A stretch of DNA of 64,000 nt from Fremontodendron californicum (taxonomy: Eukaryota; Streptophyta; Magnoliopsida; Malvales; Malvaceae), in NCBI GenBank assembly GCA_030761205.1, contig JAULJL010000035.1:13348001-13412000 (forward strand), in the 5' to 3' direction. The translations under genes were made by a program, and so were the position numbers. This document shows, one piece after another, positions 34,821 through 47,112 of this stretch (its first letter is position 1; every line of letters starts with the position of its first letter). The notes under the pieces are model-generated. The model worked only from the letters and a program-made list of their open reading frames with translations. It ran no database searches and was not told the origin of the DNA.

Positions 34821-37560
34821 CAGTTTGAATTAGGGAGAACATGTCAAAGGGAAAGTTTTTATGCATTTAGTTTCAGACCTTATCATGAAAACACTTGTCT
34901 CATGTCGACATTCATAAGAATTAAATGAATTTTGATTTTTAAATGCTTTGTGTTTGTTGTGTTTTAACAATAATATGAATTTGCAAAAACAAGCATTAAG
35001 GAAGTTTTAGTAATGGATAGTCTCAAGAATATTGATGATCATTGTTACAAATGACCCAATACCTTCTCCCCTCTCTTTTAGGTTTTCCCAGGCCTAAACC
35101 CTTTGAACCAAGAACACTTGAAAGACCTAATGCTTCAAGGAATATGAATGATTGAACTTCATAAAACCATCGTCATCATAAAATAAGCAAAGATGTAGAT
35201 CCTAGTCTTGGCTATGAACAAAGGAACGAGCTTTTTGAAATTCTTTCGAATTCCTTGAAATTCAAACAAATGAGACATTTTTTCAAGAATCTAGATTTTG
35301 GAAAATTGATGTATGTCAAGATTGTGCTAAAACCATTCATGACCTTTACCAATAACCACAAAACACTAACTGCCCAAACATCACTTCATGATTAACACCC
35401 TGGGGCACAATGATTAAACTAGATTATCCCTTGTTCCAGAGAAAACCCGTTTTTGGGTCATATTTTCCTTGTCTCTTCAAAGAACTCAGATTTGAAATTC
35501 AGTCTTTTCAGTACAGACCTAGACTTGCTATGTTCCTCGTTGATACAAATTCTCATGGTTAATCAAATTGGGGCATCATATGTGGAAATGATGGATACAT
35601 GGTGAATAAGGATGGACTAATGCATGAATCATTGTGGCATGCGATGAAAAATGAAAAATGAAAAATTTGTGATATCATGCATATGAGAATTCGGATGATT
35701 CAAAAATGCAATATGAAATTCTGAATATCTATTTCCCCTGGGGATTGCTTTTCAATGTGAATATTTGTGCTTGACATGAGAAATGGCCATCTTTCATATC
35801 CTTTTCGCACAAAAAGAAATTATCCATAGTCACCCCTTTTGAGCCGAAAGAATTCCTTTTTCTTTAAACCCTGATCAAGGATCACCCTCTACACTGGGGG
35901 GCAAATGCGAGGAAAGATCTTTTTAAAGATCATTGAGAAATGAGTCCTAACTCAAAGACAAATACAAAGCAAATGGAGCCCCGAATAAATACGGGCTCAC
36001 TCTGTCAAAGAAAAAGAAAAGGGAAAAGATGGCGAAATAAAAGCCAAGAAAAACAAAAGAAAAACACAAAAAAAAAGTGTGTGAAAAAGCGATGGCAAAT
36101 GAAAGCCAAAAGCAAGGAAGAAAAAGAGCAAAGTCAAAAGGAATGAAAAGTCCAAAATGGATAAATGTTTCAAAGAGAATCCTTCTCAAAGAAAGGATCA
36201 TTGATCTGATTACCCTCAAACACATTTTTTGGGCCTATTTATCCTTTCTTTCTAAACCCTAAGCCATGGCCTACATTACGTGCTTTAAAAGTTCATTTTG
36301 ATCAAGCATGAATATTTAACTTGAAGGGTTTTCCTCAGATTTTATCCCATCTCATCGAATTATCATTTGACTAAGGAAGAATTTAGAATTCTCAAATGAA
36401 TGGGAAAACAATGAAAAAGAAAAAAGAACAAATTGGAGAGTATGGGACTCTAGGGCGAAAACCCGAAAACAGGCGGTCTAGGGTAAAATAGGAATTTTCG
36501 ATGCCATCTATGATAGTGCTAATACCACAAAAGAAAAGATCTTCTTAAAGAAGTGGTCATCGAGGAACATCTAGGAATTCCTGAACCTCCCAAATTTTCA
36601 ACTCTCATTTGGATGATTGATTTCAAAAACTGAAACTTTTTTCCCCTAAATCAACTTTCCAGTTTAAACATCCTAGCCAATCTTGACGCTTGTCAAAATA
36701 CCTTGATACGGAAACTAAAAGAAAGTTGAATTTGTTTGGTTCTCAATGAAATTATGATTTATAAAATCTGTTCCATTTGTGAGCCTAGAAAGAATATACA
36801 TTTTTTTGTTGAGAAGCGTTCCTGAAAAAAAGAAAATCATGTTGTACCAAGCCTTGTCAATTCAAGTTCAAAAACCCAAATTGACACTTAGGAAAATTTC
36901 TAACAATGATCATCAGTCTTCAAAAGATTTGTACATTACACACCGTGGGGTTAAAATTTTTCACTCAGAAGTTTTCATTAAAAAAACAAAATTGTTTTTC
37001 AAAAAAAGGAAAATAAAAATATTTTTGACATACTCATTTTTGATGTTAACCTGAGATAAGGGTTTTTCTAACTCAAAGGTGTGGAACTATTAGGGTTAAC
37101 CTTGACTTCCAAATATGAGAAGAAGAAATAAAACTCAGTAAGCAGACTCCTGTCAATAAAAGTTTGAAAACTGTTGGGGCAAAGAGAATAGCCAAAGATT
37201 GAAAAATGAATGAATTGGAAAAACTGAGTCAAAATCTAGAAAAGTGATCAGGGGCATTTTCATCACTCATGAGCATTCATCTATTTATTAAACTTCGCAT
37301 CTGCATCGTGTCAGCAAGCATTTGCATAATTCATGAGTATTCTTATTTGCACTATTCCATGAGCATTTGCATTCGCATCATCTCAAGCGAGTGCATCATT
37401 TCTAGGATCATTGCATCTTCATTGTAGCTGCAATTACACCATTCATGAACCACTCACATGAATATGATTCGTAGGGACATTTGTATCTGTATTTAGAAGC
37501 ATTTGCATCAATCCAAGATATTTGCATTTACACCATGAAGCATTTGCATCCTCTCTCAAA
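34821..37560 (+). other. Non-coding 3' internal region of the Tat/Ogre-like element
   Basis: About 2.7 kb where pol would be expected. Only short ORFs occur and none shows RT (YxDD), RNase H or integrase motifs. A tract tacactggggggcaaat near 35890 resembles an internal polypurine tract, followed by A-rich text (35940-36150). Confidence 0.6.
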
Positions 37561-37562
37561 TC

Positions 37563-38513
37563 CTTCAGGTTAATATCCAGATCTTTTTCAAATTTCTGGT
37601 TTCATCCATGCATTTCAATTTCCTTGGTTTCATCCAGATCTCTTTCAATTTTATGGTTTCACCCATGCCTTCAATTTCTTTGGTTTCATCCAGATCTCTT
37701 TCAATTTTATGGTTTCACCCATGCCTTCAATTTCCTTGGTTTCATCCAGATCTCTTTTCAATTTTATGGTTCCACCCATGCATTTCAATTTCCTTGGTTT
37801 CATCCAGATCTCTTTCAATTTTATGGTTTCACCCATGCCTTCAATTTCCTTGGTTTCATCCAGATCTCTTTCAATTTTATGGTTTTACCCATGCATTTCA
37901 ATTTCCTTGGTTTCATCCAGATCTCTTTCAATTTTATGGTTTCACCCATGCCTTCAATTTCCTTGGTTTCATCCAGATCTCTTTCAATTTTATGGTTTCA
38001 CCCATGCATTTCAATTTCCTTGGTTTCATCCAGATCTCTTTCAATTTTATGGTTTCACCCATTCCTTCAATTCCCTGGTTTCATCCAGATCTCTTTCAAT
38101 TTTATGGTTTCACCCATGCCTTTAACCTCTGGTTTCATCCAGATCTCCTTCAGTTTTATGGTTTCATCCATGCCTTCAATTTCCTTGGTTTCATCCAGAT
38201 CCGTTTCAATTTTATGGTTTCACTCATGCCTTCAGTTCTCTGGTTTCATCCAGGTCTCTTTCAATTTTATGGTTTCACCCATGACTTTAACCTCTGGTTT
38301 TCATTTAGATCTTTTTCAAATTTCTGGTTGCATCCATGCATTTCAATTTCTGGTTTCATCCAGATCTTTTTTCAAATTTCATGGTTTCACCCATGCCTTC
38401 AAATTCCTTGGTTTCATCCAGATCTCTTTCAATTTTATGATTTCACCCATGCTTTCAATTCCCTGGTTTCATCCAGGTCTTTTTCAATTCTTGGTTTCAC
38501 CCATGCCGGTAAG
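37563..38513 (+). repeat. Minisatellite, about 17 units of 56-57 bp
   Basis: Units start catccagatctctttcaa and continue ttatggtttcacccatg, then ccttcaatttccttggtt or a variant with catttcaatttccttgg. About 17 copies by eye, some with small indels (divergent units 38280-38370). Because the unit length varies between 56 and 57, several frames stay open and give spurious ORFs up to 333 codons. It lies in the untranslated 3' part of the retrotransposon. Confidence 0.93.
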
Positions 38514-38793
38514 GTTAGCATAAGACAGGATAAGACCTCGAGACCATCGTCGAGGTTTTTTCTTCTCTTGCAAATCGAACCAGTTTCCTTAAGACGGGTC
38601 GAGCCTTGATTAGTCAGGGAATTCAATTTAAGGACAAAATCTTCAATTTACAGCTTTTTCAAAAAAAAAAATGAAAAAATGATGAAAAAGAAAGAAGAAA
38701 AGCCCTTTCCCTTTCCTTCAAATGTGATTTCACTGACCGTACAAAATTAGTGTTTGTTTATCTTTGTCTGATTCCTGATTCTCAGCAATAGTC

Positions 38794-38806
38794 AAAGAGG
38801 GGCAGC
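38794..38806 (+). promoter_or_regulatory. Polypurine tract of the Tat/Ogre-like element
   Basis: AAAGAGGGGCAGC directly abuts the TGTAGACACC start of the 3' LTR, as expected for the plus-strand primer of reverse transcription. Confidence 0.85.
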
Positions 38807-41800
38807 TGTAGACACCTAATTTTGTCTGGACCACTAAAACAGGTATGTTTTCTTCCTAAATTGATGTTTCAGAATGTAAAAAGACTTTTTTATCCTGCAG
38901 GTGGTACTCCAAGACTTAGTTTAATAGGGCGAGCATAAAAAGTCAAACTCAAAAAAAGTCAAATCCAAAAAAGTCAAACTCGAAAAGTCAACTACTGAAA
39001 AAGTCAACCCACTTTCAAAATCAAGATTTGAAGTTCAATTGAAAAATGGTGAAAGAATTTTGATAATCCGAGGTCGAAAGTTGGGTTATGGAGATTCAGT
39101 AGAAAAGAAGCCTTAATTTGGGAAATTTGGGGAAAAGTGCTTAAACGATCGAATTGGTCGAAATTGAAGGTTCCAAATGAAAGATAAGCACTGAGTACGG
39201 GTAATGGAGAAGCCACTTGAAAGAAAAACTGAAAGAAAAGTCAATTCGGGAGAAAACCGAGAATTAGGGTTTTTGGTGGATTTCGTGAAATCGGGAAGAA
39301 TTACAGAAATGGCCCGACTTGGTAAGACTAAAGCCCCCAATGGATGAGGAATGATTAAAAAGGGATAGCCCAAGGTACAGTTTGAAGAAAATCTAAAAAA
39401 TAGTTTGAAGAAAATCTAAAAATCGGACTTGTTTTGAGCAAAACCGGGTTTCAGAGGCAAAATGACAAAATTTGAAAATTTGGGAAAAATAGCAAATGGA
39501 CTCCAAAAATTCTAAAAATTTGCAAATCTCATTCTTAAATCAATTGGAAGATATTGGCGAAAGAAAATCTTGATTCGGAGTTCGTTTGCAAAATGGCCAA
39601 ATCTCGGGTCTCTTATGTAGTAATTCAAGAAGATAAATCCCGAAAAATAGCAAATGAACTCCAAATATTCTAAAAATTTGCAAATATCATTTTTAAATTA
39701 TTTTAAAGAGATTGGCGAAAGAAAATCTTGATTCGGAGTTCGTTTGCAAAATGGCCAAATCCCGGGTCTCTTATGTAGTAATTCAAAAAGACAAATCCCG
39801 GGAAAATAGCAAATGGACTCCAAAAATTTTGAAAATTTGCAAATCTCATTTTTAAATTATTTGGAAGAGATTGGCAAAAGAAAATCTTGATTCGGAGTTC
39901 GTTTGTAAATGGCCAAATCCCAGGCCTCTTGTGTAGTAATTCAAGCAGATAAATCCCGAAATAATACCAAATGAGTTCCAAAAATTATGAAAACTTCCAG
40001 ATCACACTTTTAAATTATTTGGAAGAGATTGGTTAAGAAAAATCTTGATTTGGAGCTCGTTTAAAAAATGGTAAAATGTGGGGGCATAAAAGGGCATTTT
40101 TGGAAGAACAAATCCAAATAAATAGCAAACGGACTCGGAAAATTCTGAAAAGTTCCAGAATCCAATATTTTATTATTTTGAAAGTATTAAAAAAAGAAAA
40201 TTTGAATTTGGAGTCCGTTTTCCATTTATTTGCATCCAGGGGGCAAAACGGTCATTTTACCCAAGTAACCGAAAAGGGCTTTCTTGCCTTTCAAAAAAAT
40301 CAGACTTGGGCTGGAAAAGGGAGTGCTGGCCAAACAAGGCCCAAAGGAAGGAGGAAGCTTCTGATTTTTCAATCAAAAGGCCAAGAATTAGGAGTTAGTT
40401 AAAGATTTTTTTGATCAAGCCATTGTAATTAAGCCACATAGGCCAATGCATGAAGAGGGAGAGTGTCAACATTATTCTTGAACAGTTGTAATTATGGATA
40501 GCTGATACACTAATCTAAGGGTGATAATTTCATGATTTTTCACCATGAATCACTAGCCCTTGGATGAAAATTGGTTGGAATCAAAATGACAACATCCTAG
40601 GAGGAGAGAGGGTGCATTCGGCCAGCCTAAAAGGGGGAGGGGAATTTTCATTTTCTTCACTTCATTTTTCAGATTTATTCTTGGTTTTGCTTAGTTTTTC
40701 TCTCCTTGGTTGAAAGCAAAAAGAAAAAGTTTAGAAAAGAACGGAAAGTTTTAAGAGATAAAGCTTGAAAGATAGCTTCTTGAGGTTGCTTTTAGCACCA
40801 ACTCTTGCACTTTCTTGATTTTCCATTCTTGTTTTTGCTGTTTTTAATTATTATTTGGTGAGTTTTCTTTTTAAATAAGTGTTTTTTTTTATGTTCTTCT
40901 TAAGTTCTTTCTTCATCTCTTTCTTAAATAATTTTTTACATTTTTTTTCTTATTTTCTTACTATGGCCGAATGGCCTATATTTTTTAGTGTTGCTGTTTT
41001 GTTTGATTTCTCATGTTATTCATGTTATTTTCTTTAGTCTTGATGCTTTAAATATTCTTCTACTATATATACTTGAGGCTTGTTTTAATTTGATTGCTTG
41101 TTTGTTGTCATTTATAAGTTTATTATCATGTTCTTACATTTTTAATTTTCTGTTTCCATAATGTTTAAATTTGTTGATGTTTTAGTTTAAGTATATCAAG
41201 TGTTTGTGAAAATGCCATGCTTGTTGAAGCTTGAAGCCATTCGGCTACTCCATGTGTTTTACATTGTATGTGCATTCTTGCTATGTTAGTTAATAGGTTT
41301 GCATTTGCATGACATTTGTTTGAGTATTTAGTTTAAGTATACCAAGTGTTGTGAAAATGCCATGCTTGTTGGAGCTTGAGGCCATTCGGCTACTCCATGT
41401 GTTTTACATTGTATGTGCATTTTGGCTATGTTAGTTGATAGGTTTGCATTTTCAAGACATTTGGTTGAGTTTTTGGTTTAAGCATGCCTTGTGTTTGTGT
41501 TATTGCCATACATGTTTTAGTTATTAGGTTTGGTTTATTTTGCCATGCATGTCCATGCATTTTAGACCTAGGTTGCATTAAATGCCATGCAAGTTCATTT
41601 AGGTCTAGGTCACTATATTGATGCCATGCATTTTTTCATGACATTTAGGTTTAAACTCATGCATTTCATGCATCATATTTGCTGTATTTTTTCATGCATT
41701 TCATGTTCATGTCACTTGACTAATGACTTAGGCCAATTAATGGTTCAAAGTCATGCTTTCTTGAGCACACTTGTGGAAAATTAAGGTTTGTCAAATTGAT

Positions 41801-42483
41801 TATTCTACCTTTGTGATTTTTTTTTTTTTTACTTTAGCCAATTTTTGTCTAACTTTTAAAAAGTCCTAGCTACTGTTTGTGAGTCATTTTGTGAATCTTA
41901 AATATTTTTACTTTGATTTTTAAATGATTTTATCAAAGGCAAAAATGTATTTTGGCAAAACAGTTTTTTTCATTCAGTAGTCGTACTTTCCTGATTTTTC
42001 TAGGCATTCATCTTTAATCAGAAAATTAAGCTGATATTTTCCCATGTAGTTTTACATGTCCTGAGTCTCCAGTATTTGTTTAGGTATTTTTGAATTTTTA
42101 AATATAGGGTAAAAAATCGTGGCTTAAAATTGGACAGTGGAGTCAGAATTGAATTTGAAGGAAAATCATTTTTCTGTTTTGGTTAAGTTACTTAGAGGGG
42201 GCTGGCTAGGAAGTTTAGCTACTGACTTTGGGTAGTTTAAAAGCCTTTTTAAACTCTAAAAATGATTTTTTTTTGTCTCGGGTTAAGGGTGGTCAAGTCC
42301 GGATTTTTTAAACTTAGGAAATTATAGCCATTTAAAAAAGGTTTAGCCCAGTTTTTATTTTTAATCTAAGCTTTTCAAAATTGTTTTCAAACAATCACAA
42401 AGTATTTTGGTTTTAGAATATTTAATTTGACATATTTTCCTAAGGTAGCCGGATATCTTTTTAGATATACGGATTTCCTCAAT
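38807..42483 (+). repeat. 3' LTR of the Tat/Ogre-like element, left part
   Basis: Matches 24904 to about 28574 of the 5' LTR, with substitutions and small indels (for example a short tandem repeat near 39380-39415). It is cut by the Athila-like element after tcctcaat. Confidence 0.95.
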
Positions 42484-43977
42484 TGATGGAGACTCAATTA
42501 AGAGTTGTAAACCCAAGTGCAGGTTATGTTCAAGTAATAAATTCTCGGGTGTCCGAGGTCGAACCACAGGGAAGCGTACTAGTAAGTATAAGTTTATAAA
42601 TATATATGAAAAAGAAAATAAACAAGATATTAGGGAATCAATAACAAAGAAAGTAAACAAGATATTAGAGAACAAAATAAACAAAATAACATAAAAGCAA
42701 TTAAACAAGATATAAAAAAAAACAATAAGAAAAGATGTTGAGGTTAGAGAATCCACTCTTGGTGTTATGCTAAGATTAATCTTGTTTTATTACACAATTG
42801 AAATCCACACATAAAGGAGGTTCCAATCGGAAGGTTTAGCAATTCAGTCCAAATTGTCCAACGTCCATAGCATATGATATTATGTTCATTTGGTGTCCTC
42901 AAAACTCATAAAAAGAGTCCAAGCATTTCTTATGCCAAGGTATATGTCTACAACAAATCAAGGTTATGAAACCAAGCATTTACTGTGCCATTTTCATTGT
43001 CAATAATGAATCAAGATCTCTACTTTGCAAGTATGATTTTAAACCAAAAGAAAATATTATCTATACTAGTGTTTATAAATGATGATTCATTTTAGCTCAT
43101 GTTTAAGAGACTAACCTTAGTATTTACCAAGAGCTTCACCTCATCACCTCAACAATATGATTAGCAACACATACTAAAAATGAAAAGAAATGTAAGAAGC
43201 ATAAGTAAATAAAGAAAAAGAAAACTAGAGAAAGGAAAAAAGAAGAAAACTTAGAGAATTTTATTACAATGGCTAATATCCTACCAATGTATAATGTATC
43301 CCAATACTCATCCAAGGCCCTCTATTTATACACATTTTGGAGGGCTAAATGACAAGAGACAAGCTTTACAAATTTCAAAGGTAGGTATAATAGGTGGGTG
43401 CATTTTTCTAACAATTTTCATCATATTGTATGACAATTCTGATCAGCCAGCTTGATGGTCGATTTTGTCAATGTTGGAGGCTCGATCTGATAAAATGGTC
43501 TTCTAGAAAAATATACCCCTATCAGTTATGGATCTATAGCCGTTGGAATCAGCGTATTTACTGATGTGGACAAGAAGCTATGGGCAAAATACGAAAACAG
43601 GTCAGCACAGACGTCATTGCACATCAGCCAACTTGATGGTCGATTTCGCTAGGGAAAACGACTCCGTTTCAAGAAGTGTAAAACATGAAAAAGATAGATA
43701 TGCCTCTTAGCTTTGCATGGCTACAAATTTTAGCCTTATTGCTTCAGTGAAACTCGAGATATAGCTGATATGGAAAACGGTGTCGGAACTGGAACTGAAC
43801 TGGATTTGCCCTTAATTCTAGTAATCTGAAATCACTCAAAGAAACTTGTGAAAAACACCAAATTACATAAAAATATAAAAGATCATAAACACAATTAGAC
43901 TAAACAATAATAACTCGTATTTGACACAAAACAATAATAAAACATAACTAAAAACTATATAATTATACGAGTTATCA
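42484..43977 (-). repeat. 3' LTR of the Athila-like element (1494 bp)
   Basis: In element orientation it starts TGATAACTCGTATAATTATA and ends aattgagtctccatca. Nearly identical to 50241-51736; a related, more diverged copy lies at 61649-63122. Confidence 0.95.
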
Positions 43978-43990
43978 CACCCCCACACTT
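43978..43990 (-). promoter_or_regulatory. Polypurine tract of the Athila-like element
   Basis: The reverse complement reads AAGTGTGGGGGTG, directly before the TGATAACTCG start of the 3' LTR. Confidence 0.88.
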
Positions 43991-45442
43991 AGATTGTTGC
44001 TAGTCCCTAGCAACGACTCAATAAAAATAAAATAAGAAAATCTAATCTAATCCATTTTCGTAGGAAATCACGGTGGCACTTAGCATGTGACACAAGCCTT
44101 TAAACCCCTAGGTGTCCCTAGTGGACGAGTTTAGTCTCGTGAGGGTTTACTAGGACGATACCCACAAACATTGAAGACATAAGAAAAACTAAAAATAATA
44201 ATTATAACTAATCCTTCCAATATAAATTAGAGATAATCATTGGACAAGTCTTAAAAACCAATCAATAGCTTAAAGAAATTCACAAAAAATCTTGCTTGAA
44301 TGTAAATAGTTTGAGTTAAGCCAATATTAACATAACATATTTCAATCAAAATAGTGTATATTCAAACTTAATCTCAACTTCTCACATGGGATACTCTCTT
44401 GATTTTCACTCTTTAAAGTAGTGGTAAAGTGTTTACACTCAATCAATCTCATGAAAACACTTCTACCATATGCTTGCTTTTCCACCTATTCTCCACTATT
44501 TAGATCATACAACTTCATAAATCAAGAGGTCTTTATTCAAGGTTGTAATGGGGCCAAAGGGTTATAATGTGGTTAAAGAACAAAAGGATAAAGATATCAC
44601 AAAGGTTCCAAAGAGTTCATAGAGTTTAGAGACATAATAAGATCATACAAATAAAACTTCTCAAAACTCTTATAAAGCAAATAATAACATAGGCTAAATA
44701 TTCATGTTGAGCCTTTGCTTCATTCTAACCAACTTTGTAACATCTTTTTCTTTACTTTAACTAGAAGTTGAAGAGAAGATTTTTATTTTTTTTTTAATAT
44801 GGGAATGTATTTGACAATGATCCCTTTCTTTTTCTCTTGACTTTTGCCTCTCTCCTCCCCCACAATTATCTTTCGTTCTAACCCAAATTTTCAAAAAGTA
44901 TCCCTTGTTTTTGCAATATGTCTCAAAATATATAATCCATCTTTAGAACAAGGGTAAGGATATAAGTATATTTAGGCTAGGTGTAAGTTCTGGTTACCAA
45001 TAAAATAGCATATTTAATGTAGGCTCAAATTGGCTCACTAGTGGGGATGTTCTCTTAGAACATTAATAATGGATGGCTGTTTGGCTCTGGTTATAATCCT
45101 AATGCCTCTATCATATTCATGTTGTCACATGTATCAATATAGTCTCAAACGGTTTAAATCAAGTTCTAGAGAATCATGTAATCATAAGAGCACTCAAGAA
45201 AGAAATTAGATTGATTTGTATAATGCATCAATCATTATAGGCTCAAAAACTCACAAGGATGATTATACAAGTCAGATTAAGTCTAAACATGCTTCTTTCT
45301 CAATCAACATATCATATTAACATTGGCTCATAAAAAGGTTGACATCAAGCTCAATTCTCATGAAAATCTTCTCACTAATAAATCTGTTTTAGACTTATGC
45401 AATTCATATCTCATCATTGTATTAAAAAGGAACTAGAACACA
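43991..45442 (-). other. Non-coding 3' region of the Athila-like element
   Basis: About 1.45 kb between the LOG stop codon and the polypurine tract with no recognisable coding. The last part (reverse complement agggactagcaacaatc before the polypurine tract) is standard Athila-type 3' text. Confidence 0.65.
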
Positions 45443-46045
45443 TTAAAATAATAATAAAGACTCATAAAAAAAAATAGTTGATAAACACTCATAAGCTTGG
45501 AGCTTTTTGAGTAAATCTTCAATGGTTGTAGCAGAAATTATGGTTCTCCTTGCCTCTGAAAACATGAATCCATTATCCACAGCATTATCTAAATATGAAA
45601 GCAAATTACTAAAATAACCATTAATATTAAGCAAACCAATGGGTTTCTTTTTTGTGACCAAAGATGACCAAGAAGCCACGCAAACTATTTCTTCCAATGT
45701 ACCCAGACCTCCTGGTAAAGCAATGAATGCATCGGCAGAATGGTACATGATTGTTAACCGTTCAGGGATACTCCAGACTTGTATTTCCTTACCCACGGTA
45801 GGTCCACAAAAATCTGTGAATAGTTTTGGCACGATTCCTAGAACTGGACTTCCTCCGGCGTGTGCTGCTGTAGCGACTGCTCCCATTAAACCCGTACTAC
45901 CGCCTCCATAAATCAACTGGATCTTTTGTTGGGCAAGTATTACTCCAACTCTTATGGCTTCATCAGCGAATATGTTATTTTTCCCTGGATAAGCACCTCC
46001 AAAGACACAAATTTTTTTAATGCGCTGGGACGAAGTGCTTTCCAT
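45443..46045 (-). CDS. Intronless LOG-like cytokinin phosphoribohydrolase carried by the retrotransposon
   Basis: LOG enzymes release active free-base cytokinin from cytokinin riboside 5'-monophosphates in the cytosol. The ORF has 200 codons from ATG 46045 (MESTSSQRIKKICVFGG). It contains the family signatures: IQLIYGGGSTGLMGAV, an Arg in WSIPERLTIM, and the nucleotide-binding catalytic motif ALPGGLGTLEEI, then KKPIGLLNINGYF and SEARRTIISA. Plant LOG genes normally have several introns; here the whole core is one uninterrupted frame, in element sense orientation. The normal ~20-residue C terminus after LLKKLQAY is replaced by CLSTIFFYESLLLF, so the protein is slightly short and chimeric. The frame is open upstream to 46288, but that part reads as 5' UTR. 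The nearest subfamily by wording is LOG10-like; I am not certain. Whether it is expressed or active is unknown. Confidence 0.9.
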   Translation of the reverse strand: MESTSSQRIKKICVFGGAYPGKNNIFADEAIRVGVILAQQKIQLIYGGGSTGLMGAVATAAHAGGSPVLGIVPKLFTDFCGPTVGKEIQVWSIPERLTIMYHSADAFIALPGGLGTLEEIVCVASWSSLVTKKKPIGLLNINGYFSNLLSYLDNAVDNGFMFSEARRTIISATTIEDLLKKLQAYECLSTIFFYESLLLF

Positions 46046-46405
46046 TTTTTTTCTTTTTCGAGTGCCTGAAAGAGAATGAGTACATGGTGTAATATATAGA
46101 GGACTGAGTAGTGAATCAGACAAGAGTAATAATGTCGCTGAAAGTGTATTTGACCTGTCAGAAGAAAATGTTAACCTAACAAAAGATTTTTGCGTGATTT
46201 CAGGAAGAAAATCAAAAAGAGAAGAAAAATCAACCGTAAAAGACCAATGCAAAAAAAATCGAGAATAATTACACAAATCGAACAACACGTAAATTAAACC
46301 GAAATGAAGTTATTGCAACCAAAAGCTGAGAAGTCATTTATTGTAGTTGTGACTGTGGCTCACATCTTCCTCTGGTTTTACGTCCAGAAACGGCTTAAAC
46401 GCCTT
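46046..46405 (-). other. 5' UTR-like segment upstream of the captured LOG
   Basis: In sense orientation a pyrimidine-rich leader-like sequence (ttttcttctctttttgattt) lies between the end of the unidentified ORF and the LOG start codon. The same sequence recurs at 63680-64000, so it travels with LOG. It may be the original LOG 5' UTR. Confidence 0.6.
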
Positions 46406-46943
46406 CTATGAGTCGAGGATATGCTTCCCATCCAGTTTTCTTACAAGCTGGCAAACAGGGTCTTTTAACATCAGATTCCCAAGATGTTGTCATTCCCTTT
46501 GGAATTGCGGCCATAAATCAAGAATTTCTCTTTGTACGTCTCCACTAGGATGCGTCTCAAGAGAAAGTTGGATATTACCCAAATTCTCCTTACTCAGTCC
46601 ATCCTTAATGAATTCAATTTTTATCATCTCGATTAGAGGACGGAATCCCAATAGAACGACATTTACCGTTACACGTCCATCATGCACATTTGTGGCAATT
46701 TGAACTCATGCGCTTTGCTCGTCGCTTCTTTGCAAAAGTGCTTCTACCTGTACCTGGTAAATGCAAAACAGGAAGATATTCATCTTCACGTACCTTGGCT
46801 TCAATTATCCAACGTATATCTTCAGGAATCCCTTTGTGCATAAGCATTCTTAATCTTTCAAATCGAACTTGGTAAAGCTTCAGTAAAATATTTCGAGGAA
46901 AAGGAGGAAATCGTTTCTGCAATCTTGTGAGAATATCATCCAT
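46406..46943 (-). pseudogene. Unidentified ORF captured or retained upstream of LOG
   Basis: Two frames together give about 180 codons. The first (46943-46680) starts MDDILTRLQKRFPPFPRNIL, contains YLPVLHLPGTGRS, a basic KKRRAKR and a CHKC pair, and stops at 46680. The second, shifted by one base, continues VHDGRVTVNVVLLGFRPL, SKENLGNIQLSLETHPSG, then QFQRE followed by a TGA near 46490 that is TGG (Trp) in the second family member at 63590, and ends KLDGKHILDS. I do not recognise the family. It is either an env-position ORF of this Athila lineage or a second piece of host DNA. The frameshift and the stop make this copy nonfunctional. Confidence 0.6.
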
Positions 46944-47112
46944 CCTGAAAAAAAATGAAATAAAATAAAATGAAAGAGAAATTGAAAGAGAAAGAAAAAG
47001 AAAAATTTATATACAATATCAGTTTTGTGGGTAGCTGATGGAACCGACTTAAATAATCACGGAGTACCGTTATCCGCCATTTAACCGGGGTTAAAAAAAA
47101 TTATATTTACAT

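Noticed and set aside
37522..38609. Two overlapping 333-codon ORFs with a repetitive Phe/Ser/His-rich product
   Set aside because: They are translations of the 56-57-bp minisatellite in several frames; no start context, no domain, located in retrotransposon noncoding DNA.
42361..42756. 131-codon ORF and its counterparts at 50190-50465 and 62853-63173
   Set aside because: They lie in the Athila-like LTRs and carry no domain.
45639..45911. 90-codon ORF on the + strand
   Set aside because: Antisense shadow of the LOG coding frame.
46046..46288. N-terminal extension of LOG by 81 codons
   Set aside because: The open frame upstream of ATG 46045 has no LOG similarity, reads as a pyrimidine-rich leader, and normal LOG proteins start close to the chosen Met.
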